Notes: generated by a model from the letters alone, not told the origin. Shown: positions 1 to 5,604, counted from the first letter of the stretch. The stretch: DNA of 5,604 bases from Lachnospiraceae bacterium UBA3643 (GCA_002373855.1 DFKO01000019.1:1-5604); one strand, 5' to 3'. Made by a program: numbers and translations.

Positions 1-159
1 TGTACCCTTTATGAAAAGGCAGGTGCCATCAACGAGAGTGAGCAGGATGACATCATCAACAACGGACGAGGTCGTGCCTTCGTCGTCACATCTCCTGCGG
101 AGCGAACCAATGTCAGCATCGTAGCCGAGGAAGGCGTCGAGCGTTTATTCACTATATAG
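1..159 (+). CDS. C-terminal end of a possible VirB4/TraE-type conjugation ATPase (5' end outside window)
   Basis: The frame is open from base 1 and ends at TAG 157-159, giving 52 residues of a protein that starts upstream. The visible tail has an acidic helix-like stretch (INESEQDDIIN), then NGRGRAF, a hydrophobic strand (VVTSP), an ERTNVSIVAEE segment and a final ERLFTI. This order, an acidic helix followed by a Gly/Arg turn, a 'this is readable' hydrophobic strand and a beta strand ending in A-E-E, resembles the extreme C-terminus of VirB4-family ATPases of Gram-positive conjugative elements, which energise type IV secretion at the inner face of the membrane. That match is from memory of the family's general pattern. 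The diagnostic Walker A and B motifs lie outside the window, so the assignment is tentative. It could equally be the tail of another large protein. The stop codon overlaps the ribosome binding site of the next gene, so the two are probably co-transcribed and translationally coupled. Confidence 0.45.
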   Translation, partial: CTLYEKAGAINESEQDDIINNGRGRAFVVTSPAERTNVSIVAEEGVERLFTI

Positions 160-166
160 GAGAGGG
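158..166 (+). promoter_or_regulatory. Ribosome binding site overlapping the preceding stop codon
   Basis: AGGAGAGGG lies 5-9 bases upstream of ATG 172 and overlaps the TAG stop (157-159) of the upstream gene. A ribosome finishing the first gene would stop directly on this site, which suggests translational coupling of the ATPase-like gene and the lipoprotein gene. It also fixes the start of the lipoprotein gene, because a stop lies just upstream in the same frame and there is no alternative ATG between them. Confidence 0.8.
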
Positions 167-171
167 ATAAG

Positions 172-963
172 ATGAAAAAGTCGTTCATAAAATTGTCTTT
201 ATTGTTTATATTAATCCTTACCATGGGAATGATGGCAGGCTGCGGGGCAGCTGCTCAGGATACATCTGTAGGCGAGATCCAGTCAAGAGGAGTGTTCCGG
301 GTGGCAATACCGGACTATGATACATCACTGCTTTATTATGATACTGAAGCAGGTGCATTCAGAGGTACGGAGGCAGAGGTCGTTGACATTATCGCTACAT
401 CCCTCGGTGTACCGGTAGAATATGTCGAGGTGCCAAAAAGCGACCTGCTCCTTGCGGTTTCCAACCAGCAGGCAGATATGGCTATCGGATACATCGATAA
501 GAATTCAACTGCAGCATCGTCATACGGTCTTACCATCAGCTACGGCGGTGAGAATCTTTATGTGATCTCTCCCAAGGGCGTATATGTGGGAAGCCTGACG
601 GTATTTAAGGACAACAAGGTGGGAGTATCAAATCTCATTGATGCCAGTGCATACAGCCCTATTTACAACTGTGGGGCAGCCGAGGTGCTCATGTATGACA
701 ATTCCCAGAGTGTAATATCAGCTCTCCAGAATGATGATATCAAAGGATATGTATGCTATCAGTCAGAGGCGGCATTTCTCCTTTCGAGCGGAGAATTCCA
801 GGTGCAGAGCTGCGTGGATCTTGAGAGAGAAGAGTTTGTCATGGCTACGTTTGCAGACAGGACAGAGCTTCTGGCAGGCTGCAACAACCTGATCAAGGGC
901 TATCTCGAGGGGACCAAGAGAGCAAGTTGGGTACCTGCTCCCGAGGAAGAGGCTACGGAATAA
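172..963 (+). CDS. Solute-binding-protein-like lipoprotein (family 3 fold, degenerate ligand site)
   Basis: The 263-residue product has a lipoprotein signal: MKKSFIK, a hydrophobic core, and a lipobox MAGC with the lipid-modified Cys at 24. Residues about 38-250 follow the order of extracellular solute-binding proteins of family 3: GVFRVAIPDYD (first strand), FRGTEAEVVDIIATSLGV (the 'G.eveii..ia..lg' helix), ADMAIGY, SYGGENLYVISPKG (crossover), and DIKGYVCYQSEAAFLL (second-lobe helix). Such proteins normally hand amino acids to an ABC importer outside the membrane. By eye alignment, the Arg that binds the ligand carboxylate (T..R motif) is replaced by Ala at about 114. The Asp that binds the amino group is replaced by Gln at about 197. 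No permease or ABC ATPase gene is nearby. Four further cysteines (167, 195, 214, 237) could form disulfides. The fold is well supported; transport is not. A sensing, adhesive or structural role within the cluster is an inference. Confidence 0.85.
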   Translation: MKKSFIKLSLLFILILTMGMMAGCGAAAQDTSVGEIQSRGVFRVAIPDYDTSLLYYDTEAGAFRGTEAEVVDIIATSLGVPVEYVEVPKSDLLLAVSNQQADMAIGYIDKNSTAASSYGLTISYGGENLYVISPKGVYVGSLTVFKDNKVGVSNLIDASAYSPIYNCGAAEVLMYDNSQSVISALQNDDIKGYVCYQSEAAFLLSSGEFQVQSCVDLEREEFVMATFADRTELLAGCNNLIKGYLEGTKRASWVPAPEEEATE

Positions 964-967
964 AGAT

Positions 968-973
968 TATAAT
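968..973 (+). promoter_or_regulatory. Possible -10 box (TATAAT) upstream of the 95-residue gene
   Basis: A perfect TATAAT lies in the 44-bp AT-rich gap after the lipoprotein gene, about 35 bases before the next ATG. No convincing -35 hexamer sits about 17 bp upstream (around 945-950) and there is no extended TGn. It may therefore be a weak internal promoter or simply chance in an AT-rich spacer. Confidence 0.2.
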
Positions 974-993
974 AAATAAGTCAACAAAGTATG

Positions 994-1000
994 AGAGGTG
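994..1000 (+). promoter_or_regulatory. Ribosome binding site of the 95-residue gene
   Basis: AGAGGTG lies 7 bases before ATG 1008. It supports this start and shows that this short frame is really translated. Confidence 0.65.
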
Positions 1001-1007
1001 AAATACT

Positions 1008-1295
1008 ATGGCATATTTTGACAGCCCTAAAAACAGGGCATTATGGGACAAGGAACTTGCAAATTTAAGAAAGATCAAAGCTGACAGAGCAGCAGGCAGA
1101 GTGTCTGTACCCACAGCCGAGCAGGCGAGGGAAAAAAGTGCCGCAAACCAGATGACAAGTGCATATCGTGTGCGCACCAGCTACAAGGAGCTCCTTAAAG
1201 AAGAGACAAGAGAGATCAGAGCAAGAAGGGGCATTTCCATGGAAACACAAAAGGTCAAGACCGCAGAGAAGAGCAACCCTTCCATGGCAATGTAA
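1008..1295 (+). CDS. Small basic helical protein, function unknown
   Basis: The product has 95 residues, no signal peptide and no membrane segment, so it is probably cytoplasmic. I do not recognise the family. The composition is strongly basic: 21 Lys/Arg against 12 Asp/Glu, and no Cys. Residues about 7-30 (KNRALWDKELANLRKIKADR is the core) look like one amphipathic helix. A Pro/Ala/Gln middle follows, then a second charged helix at about 57-74 (YKELLKEETREIRARRG) and a polar, likely disordered tail ending in MAM. The good ribosome binding site and the 44-bp and 27-bp spacing to its neighbours argue for a real gene in the operon. A small basic helical protein between envelope genes could bind nucleic acid, or act as an adaptor or chaperone for a neighbour. 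The sequence does not distinguish these. Confidence 0.75.
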   Translation: MAYFDSPKNRALWDKELANLRKIKADRAAGRVSVPTAEQAREKSAANQMTSAYRVRTSYKELLKEETREIRARRGISMETQKVKTAEKSNPSMAM

Positions 1296-1322
1296 AACGC
1301 CGCGACTGTAAAAGGGAGATTT

Positions 1323-2702
1323 ATGATGATTAAAAGCATTAAAGTAAAGGGGATATTATTATCTCTTTTTCTGAGCGTTTTTTTTATATTGGTTTCCGGT
1401 GCCGATGTATATGGAGCGGAGCTGACATATACGGGACCGGATGATGACGGTACATATATATACAGCTTCGGAAGCGGCAGCTTTGAGACAAACATGACCG
1501 AGGGTGGTACATACGAACTCGGTTATTTTTTGTGGGATGACAATCTGAGCATTGTTCTCATGAAAAACGGTCAGAGCATGGAATACAAAAATAATGACCT
1601 TATATATATTAACGGCAGCTATGTGGCTGTCATATATGATGTCGGCTCAGGTGAACTGACATCCTTTTCATTTGAGATAAGCAATGACCTGACGGGACTC
1701 GGCGCAGGTGGGGACACCGGTATGGATGATATTGCAGGTATGGATTATGATTTTACAGGCGATGGTCAGCTTGGAGAGAACGGTGAATATACAGATATAC
1801 AAAACAGCGTTGATACGCTTAACAGTCTTCAGAATATGCTTACCTCCTTTGATTCGGAGAATATCGACTCGATAGATATGGACTTTTATTACTCCCAGGA
1901 GACAGGCAATCTCGTATTCACAGCCCTTGGCAAGGAGGTTTTGGAATCCAGTGTTCCGAATAATGTGACTGTAAACAATGCGGTATATGTGAAGACCCTC
2001 GGAGTTTCCCAGTATATCTACAAGGACGGCGAGATAATTCAGACACCTGCCGATAATATGTACAGAGAGCCCGGTTATTATGATATGGTCTCTTTTATCT
2101 ATTCGGATGTGACAGCAGAGGAAAATGAAGAGGACAGTGTCTATGTTGCCAATACCCACTTTATATTCCGGATACTTGATGAGAATACATCAAATGTAGG
2201 TGTGGTAAATGCACCCCTTGGCTTTCATTTTAACGGTATTTTTTTTGACGGTCAGCCAAGGGAGATACCGGAAGACAATGCATTCTTCCTTGAAGAGGAC
2301 GGCGATTATCATGTGAGCTACTGTGCCGATTTTGATCAGAACCTGGTTTTCACAGCGGATATACACAGAGACACGGTGGCACCGTTTTTGGAATTCAATA
2401 AGAATATAACAGGCGGAGTGGTGACTGCTCCCATATCATATACCTGCAGCGAGCCCGGGGCGATGGTATCTCTTACCATAGGAGGTACCTCGATGGATCT
2501 GCCTCCGGATACCGAGATATATAACGGCGGATATTATGTATTTAAGGTAACTGATAATGCAGGCAATGTGAGAGAATATTCCTTTTATGTAAAGGCAAAA
2601 TATAAATTTTTCTCCGGAGGTATGATAGCTTTGCTGATCGCGTTCGTAGTGCTTGTAGGTGTATATATGCTGGCCATGAGACATGGGGATTACAAAGTGT
2701 GA
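1323..2702 (+). CDS. Secreted type I membrane protein with Ig-like domains
   Basis: The 459-residue product starts with a signal peptide: basic MMIKSIKVKG, then a hydrophobic core, with likely cleavage after VYG (residue 31). It ends with one transmembrane helix (about 433-452) and a short basic tail, MRHGDYKV, so most of the protein is outside the cell and held by its C-terminus. The ectodomain is beta-rich. The last module (about 350-424) starts with DTVAP and ends GGYYVFKVTDNAGNV, the hallmark G.Y.F.V.D.AGN pattern of bacterial Ig-like domains. Similar G.Y signatures occur near residues 100, 252 and 329, the last three about 76 residues apart, suggesting four modules. An Asp/Gly-rich segment (about 124-160, including DFTGDGQL) separates the first from the rest. 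The only cysteines are 334 and 375. There is no LPXTG sorting signal. A start at ATG 1326 is also possible, since the GGGAG site (1314-1318) is 4 bases from the first ATG and 7 from the second. A role in adhesion or in scaffolding an envelope complex is inferred. Confidence 0.85.
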   Translation: MMIKSIKVKGILLSLFLSVFFILVSGADVYGAELTYTGPDDDGTYIYSFGSGSFETNMTEGGTYELGYFLWDDNLSIVLMKNGQSMEYKNNDLIYINGSYVAVIYDVGSGELTSFSFEISNDLTGLGAGGDTGMDDIAGMDYDFTGDGQLGENGEYTDIQNSVDTLNSLQNMLTSFDSENIDSIDMDFYYSQETGNLVFTALGKEVLESSVPNNVTVNNAVYVKTLGVSQYIYKDGEIIQTPADNMYREPGYYDMVSFIYSDVTAEENEEDSVYVANTHFIFRILDENTSNVGVVNAPLGFHFNGIFFDGQPREIPEDNAFFLEEDGDYHVSYCADFDQNLVFTADIHRDTVAPFLEFNKNITGGVVTAPISYTCSEPGAMVSLTIGGTSMDLPPDTEIYNGGYYVFKVTDNAGNVREYSFYVKAKYKFFSGGMIALLIAFVVLVGVYMLAMRHGDYKV

Positions 2703-2750
2703 CACTTTAGGGACACTTTGTATGGTATCATCAGAATGATTTAAAAGTGT
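2691..2750. promoter_or_regulatory. Cluster of AAAGTGT / ACACTTT elements (operator-like or alternative hairpins)
   Basis: Four copies of one 7-mer lie in 57 bases: AAAGTGT at 2694-2700, ACACTTT at 2702-2708 and 2713-2719, and AAAGTGT at 2744-2750. The first two make a perfect 15-bp palindrome centred on G2701, across the stop codon (TGA 2700-2702) of the Ig-like gene. The first and third make a perfect 10-bp inverted repeat, TACAAAGTGT (2691-2700) with ACACTTTGTA (2713-2722). GACACTTT is directly repeated 11 bp apart, about one helical turn. This could be a repressor or activator site for the downstream gene. It could also be a set of mutually exclusive RNA hairpins. There is no U-run after the stem, so it is not a standard terminator. 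Confidence 0.5.
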
Positions 2751-2800
2751 AAAAGCGACGGTAGAGTTGGGAAAACTTATTTTATGAGAGGAGAATTCGT
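2703..2800 (+). other. Intergenic region before the 589-residue gene
   Basis: This 98-bp gap is the longest in the window. Its first half carries the AAAGTGT/ACACTTT cluster and its end carries a strong ribosome binding site. I looked for a sigma-70-type promoter and found no -35/-10 pair with acceptable spacing, so the downstream gene is probably read from an upstream promoter, or from a non-standard one in this gap. Confidence 0.6.
2786..2793 (+). promoter_or_regulatory. Strong ribosome binding site of the 589-residue gene
   Basis: GAGAGGAG, containing a full AGGAG at 2789-2793, lies 7 bases before ATG 2801. This is the best-formed site in the window. It suggests high translation of the downstream protein relative to its neighbours. 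Confidence 0.8.
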
Positions 2801-4570
2801 ATGACAGAGGAGCAGTTTGGCGGATATTATGATGAAGTATCCGGAAGGGTTTTCAAGGATAAGGATCAGAAAAAAGAATTCTTTAAATATTATATATGGG
2901 CATATTATCAGGCAACTATTGAGAAGATGTATGAAGAAATCGACAGAAATGTTGAAAAATTTCATGAGAAGCTGTCTGATTTTGTCGAGGATATCAAGAA
3001 GACTCCCGTTGAAGACAAGAATGTCATCGAGGCCGGAACCTTTGATGCTGCCATATACGAAAAAATACATAACGATCCCAAATATACCATAAAAAACGAA
3101 GAGAGAGATAAATACGACCAATACATCAAAGAGGGAATGGACGCAGCACTTTTCGTAGTTGACAGAAAAGGGACTAACCGTGAGAAATTTAATCTCAATA
3201 TCAATATGGGATTATTATCTGAAAGGATGCGTCAGTATCATGTTGCCATTGCCAAGGATTACAGGCTTCTTGCCGAGAAAATCAATGAAGGCGGAATTGA
3301 CAATGCAAGGGAAGAGGCAACCAAAGCAATTTATGAAAGATTAAAAAACAATCTGAAAGTATTTACAAATGAGCTTGAAGAAAAAGGAGTACCTAAGGAG
3401 CAGTTTTCAGAATTTAAAAAGATGCTGGAAAGAATCGATGAGGTCATGGATGTAACGAAGCATCGTAGTCAGATGGTCAATGGTACCAATGATCTTCAGA
3501 AGAGCATAAGAAGATACAGCAGGACTCTCTCAATGTCTCTTTTGAATACTCATGAAAAAAGAAATGTTATTTCCGGGGATAAAGAAAATAATTCAATAGA
3601 AAAAGACAAGGCAATACAGGAAAAGAAAGAGAAGATAAAAAATCAACTCGCAAAATCCAAGGAAGATACGGATAATATAATTAAAACAAATATTGAAAAT
3701 CCTGAGAATGTGAGCGAAACTGCGCAAAAGGATATCACTGAGATCTCCAATGCAAGACAGGATTATCTGGATTCGACAGAGGATTTCATTAACGATATCG
3801 AGACAGCGTCCATTGAAGATATAGAGGATAGCGTCAATAAAATAGGACTTGCCAGAGACCGTACATTCAGAACAGTTGCCGAAAAATATTCACTTACATA
3901 TTCTCAAAAGTTGCCGGATGCTACTCTTATAGAAGATATTCTCGGTGGAAAAAAGGCAACTCAAAAAGGTACTCCCGAATATACTTTTGCAAGTAGATTT
4001 AATAGCCTGCAGTCAAACCTTGATCTGATAAAAAAAATGTATGATAATGGTGAGCTCGGCAAGGATGATAAAACGGCGGAAGAACAGAAGATATCCAGGT
4101 TTGCCGTGGCTATGGGTATGATACAGGGTGATTGTGAATTCATCACAAATTATATGAACAAATCAAATAACAAGAAGCTCAAAAATCTTCTTGGCGATCC
4201 GATTAAGGATATTCTGGATTTTACCAGAGTCGGATTCGGCTTTATGGGTCCCGATGAGACCCTTTACAGTGATGCTCAGGATATGCTCAAAAACTGTCAG
4301 AAGATAAAGACGAATTTCAAGGAGCTTCAGACTGAGCAGGATATTGAGGATATGATCAAGAATCCCCGAAAGAGAAGCAAGAGCGCCGTGATAGACAATC
4401 ACAGGGAGAAGCGCATGAAGAACCCTGAGATGGAGATGACGGATGAGACAAAGAAAGAGCTTGGTAGAGCGAGCCTTGGCAGACAGGGCTTCTTAAAGGG
4501 CCTTGATAAAGAAAAAGAGAAAGAAAAGCAGAAAAACAAGCAAAAATCCTTAGGGATGGGCAGTTTTTGA
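2801..4570 (+). CDS. Large charged helical cytoplasmic protein, function unknown
   Basis: The 589-residue product has no signal peptide or membrane helix and is rich in Lys, Glu and Asp, with only two cysteines (445, 499). I do not recognise it. Three parts can be seen. Residues 1-250 are helical and aromatic-rich at the start (EFFKYYIWAYYQ at 26-37), with long charged helices after it. Residues about 255-345 are very polar and coiled-coil-like (repeated KEK/KED, few hydrophobics), probably a hinge or extended rod. Residues about 350-520 form a second, more globular helical domain (FAVAMGMIQGDCEFITNYM at 434-452; ILDFTRVGFGFMGPDETLY at 471-489). The tail is strongly basic and disordered, with PRKRSKS at 522-528, HREKRMK at 534-540 and a KEKEKEKQKNKQK run at 570-582. 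It lies between two envelope protein genes in the same direction. It could be a cytoplasmic scaffold, or a substrate exported through the possible type IV system, since charged C-terminal tails are typical of such substrates. Both ideas are inference. Confidence 0.85.
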   Translation: MTEEQFGGYYDEVSGRVFKDKDQKKEFFKYYIWAYYQATIEKMYEEIDRNVEKFHEKLSDFVEDIKKTPVEDKNVIEAGTFDAAIYEKIHNDPKYTIKNEERDKYDQYIKEGMDAALFVVDRKGTNREKFNLNINMGLLSERMRQYHVAIAKDYRLLAEKINEGGIDNAREEATKAIYERLKNNLKVFTNELEEKGVPKEQFSEFKKMLERIDEVMDVTKHRSQMVNGTNDLQKSIRRYSRTLSMSLLNTHEKRNVISGDKENNSIEKDKAIQEKKEKIKNQLAKSKEDTDNIIKTNIENPENVSETAQKDITEISNARQDYLDSTEDFINDIETASIEDIEDSVNKIGLARDRTFRTVAEKYSLTYSQKLPDATLIEDILGGKKATQKGTPEYTFASRFNSLQSNLDLIKKMYDNGELGKDDKTAEEQKISRFAVAMGMIQGDCEFITNYMNKSNNKKLKNLLGDPIKDILDFTRVGFGFMGPDETLYSDAQDMLKNCQKIKTNFKELQTEQDIEDMIKNPRKRSKSAVIDNHREKRMKNPEMEMTDETKKELGRASLGRQGFLKGLDKEKEKEKQKNKQKSLGMGSF

Positions 4571-4601
4571 TCTGCAGCGGTTAAGCGAAAGCGTAATAAA
4601 T

Positions 4602-5604
4602 ATGCGTAAAAACAGGAAGACAATAAAAAAAGCATATCGTATGATCATTTCTTTGCTGATCGTGTCCATGCTCATGTCAGGCTGTACCAATCTCATAGGC
4701 GGTACTACGCCCGAGTATGAGATCAATTACGGTATCCTTGAGGAAGGCTCGGGAATGCTCGATGAGAACGGTAACCTTAAGGAGAGTACCAGAACAGGAG
4801 TAAATGTCCGTCTTAATTATCTTGCAGGCGGAGATTACGGTGCAAACAAATATTCCGCATCATACAAGGATGCATTCTTTATTGCAGAGGATCTGTCCAA
4901 TGATATGCTGGATGTAGGTTATTTCAATCTTCTTGATACATATGAAAACAGCAACGGCAATACGACCTTTGTATATGTATATCAGACCAAACAGTATGCT
5001 GACGGAGCAAAGCGAGGCGACCTCGTCCGTGTTCAGGAAGAGGGAGATTATGTACTCTATCCCGATGTCATGACTCAGGAGGAGATCCCTACATCAAACA
5101 CATTTATCACCGTCCTTGCAACATATGCTTTCGAGGAGGGGGCATCCTCATATCATGAGATATCGAGGGTTCCGGGTGACCTGACAAGCTCAATGCTTGC
5201 AAAACCCATTTATTCATCGGAGGACAATGATGCAAATAATGCGACCGTTGAATATTATTCCATATTGAGTCAGGACAAGATATATGTCTATAACGCGGAT
5301 AATGTCAAGGCATATTCAAACGGAGTGACCGCAAAGACTGAGATATCTTCATCATACGGAAATATCGTATCCGGAGGTGGAGTGGATACTTCATTTGGAA
5401 GTGTTCTCTCAACGGGCTTTGAGAAAAAATTTGATATCCAGTCCGAGTTTAATGCATTCAAATCAAATGATGCAACTCTGAAAAACGGTAATTATGATGT
5501 GGATGTATACGATTATTCAATCTATACCCATAACGAAGATTTTTATGTAACACTTGATATCTCAGCAACAAAGCAGGGGTATACAGGTCCCGATATAGAG
5601 GTGG
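4602..5604 (+). CDS. Lipoprotein of unknown function (3' end outside window)
   Basis: The frame runs from ATG 4602 to the last base without a stop, giving 334 residues of an incomplete protein. The N-terminus is a lipoprotein signal: a very basic MRKNRKTIKKAYR, a hydrophobic core (MIISLLIVSML) and a lipobox MSGC with the lipid-bearing Cys at 28. The mature part is predicted to be outside the membrane and has no other cysteine. It is rich in Tyr, Asn, Asp and Ser with alternating hydrophobics (TTFVYVYQTKQY at 121-132, KIYVYNADNVKAY at 226-238, FYVTLDISATKQGYTGPDI at 314-332), which suggests beta-sandwich folding. I do not recognise the family. It starts 31 bases after the preceding stop. No good ribosome binding site precedes the ATG, and an in-frame TAG at 4551-4553 with no ATG, GTG or TTG after it excludes an earlier start. 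A later ATG at 4641 would remove the basic N-region. Translation may depend on coupling to the gene before it. Confidence 0.85.
   Translation, partial: MRKNRKTIKKAYRMIISLLIVSMLMSGCTNLIGGTTPEYEINYGILEEGSGMLDENGNLKESTRTGVNVRLNYLAGGDYGANKYSASYKDAFFIAEDLSNDMLDVGYFNLLDTYENSNGNTTFVYVYQTKQYADGAKRGDLVRVQEEGDYVLYPDVMTQEEIPTSNTFITVLATYAFEEGASSYHEISRVPGDLTSSMLAKPIYSSEDNDANNATVEYYSILSQDKIYVYNADNVKAYSNGVTAKTEISSSYGNIVSGGGVDTSFGSVLSTGFEKKFDIQSEFNAFKSNDATLKNGNYDVDVYDYSIYTHNEDFYVTLDISATKQGYTGPDIEV

Noticed and set aside
157..174. Stop-codon readthrough fusing the first gene to the lipoprotein
   Set aside because: The frames match, but a strong ribosome binding site, an ATG and a complete lipoprotein signal follow. 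An internal signal peptide would make no sense in a fusion.
1230..1290. Repeated TTCCATGG in the 95-residue gene
   Set aside because: Two 8-mers containing the same palindrome within a short coding stretch, with no extended similarity; probably chance.
1749..1785. Calcium-binding (EF-hand or dockerin-like) loop DFTGDGQLGENGEY in the Ig-like protein
   Set aside because: The first half fits, but position 12 of the loop is Gly instead of Asp/Glu, and there is no second loop or flanking helix pattern. It is only a possible degenerate site.
1668..2159. Minus-strand open frame of 163 codons inside the Ig-like gene
   Set aside because: Its Ile/His-rich product is the expected antisense of GAT/TAT-rich codons. 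The plus-strand gene has a signal peptide, domains and a ribosome binding site.
2691..2722. Hairpin as a rho-independent terminator
   Set aside because: The 10-bp stem is AT-rich and is followed by TGGTATCATC, with no U-run.
2777..3121. Minus-strand open frame of 114 codons with a hydrophobic, membrane-like product
   Set aside because: It is the antisense of the Lys/Glu-rich start of the 589-residue gene, where the complement of AAA/GAA codons gives Phe-rich sequence. It lacks a convincing ribosome binding site and lies entirely opposite a well-supported gene.
4021..4040. A8 tract in the 589-residue gene as a slippage site
   Set aside because: It encodes Lys-Lys in a Lys-rich protein, where A-runs are expected, and nothing around it suggests programmed frameshifting.

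Overview
The window reads as one densely packed, single-direction (+ strand) gene cluster from a low- to mid-GC Gram-positive bacterium. The best guess is a gut or rumen Clostridia/Lachnospiraceae-type genome. The basis is AGGAG-type ribosome binding sites in front of most genes, lipoprotein signals with short K/R-rich N-termini, moderate AT-richness judged by eye, and AGA/ATA codon use. No tRNA, rRNA, CRISPR array, insertion sequence or convincing rho-independent terminator was seen. The taxonomic guess is an inference.

Layout. (1) Positions 1-159 are the last 52 codons of a gene that begins upstream. The tail resembles the end of a VirB4/TraE-type conjugation ATPase, but this is only moderately supported. 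(2) 172-963 encodes a lipoprotein with the fold pattern of an extracellular solute-binding protein (family 3). It appears to have lost both residues that normally grip an amino-acid ligand. (3) 1008-1295 encodes a 95-residue basic, helical protein that I do not recognise. (4) 1323-2702 encodes a secreted type I membrane protein with a signal peptide, several Ig-like beta-sandwich modules and one C-terminal transmembrane helix. (5) 2703-2800 is the only sizeable gap, about 98 bp. It carries an unusual cluster of AAAGTGT/ACACTTT elements, including a perfect 15-bp palindrome over the preceding stop codon. (6) 2801-4570 encodes a 589-residue, highly charged, probably cytoplasmic helical protein with a Lys/Glu-rich tail and no recognised family. 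(7) 4602 to the window end is the first 334 codons of a second lipoprotein that is Cys-free after its lipid-bearing cysteine. It is truncated by the window.

How the genes may work together. Three products are predicted to sit on the outer face of the membrane: two lipoproteins and one Ig-like membrane protein. Two are cytoplasmic and charged, and the leading gene may be a secretion ATPase. The close spacing and common strand suggest one operon making an envelope-spanning apparatus or a conjugation-like/mobile-element module. No transporter permease or ABC ATPase is seen, so the solute-binding-like protein is unlikely to serve ordinary uptake from this locus. The functional picture is inference. 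Apart from the SBP fold and the Ig-like modules, I could not assign the proteins to known families by eye.
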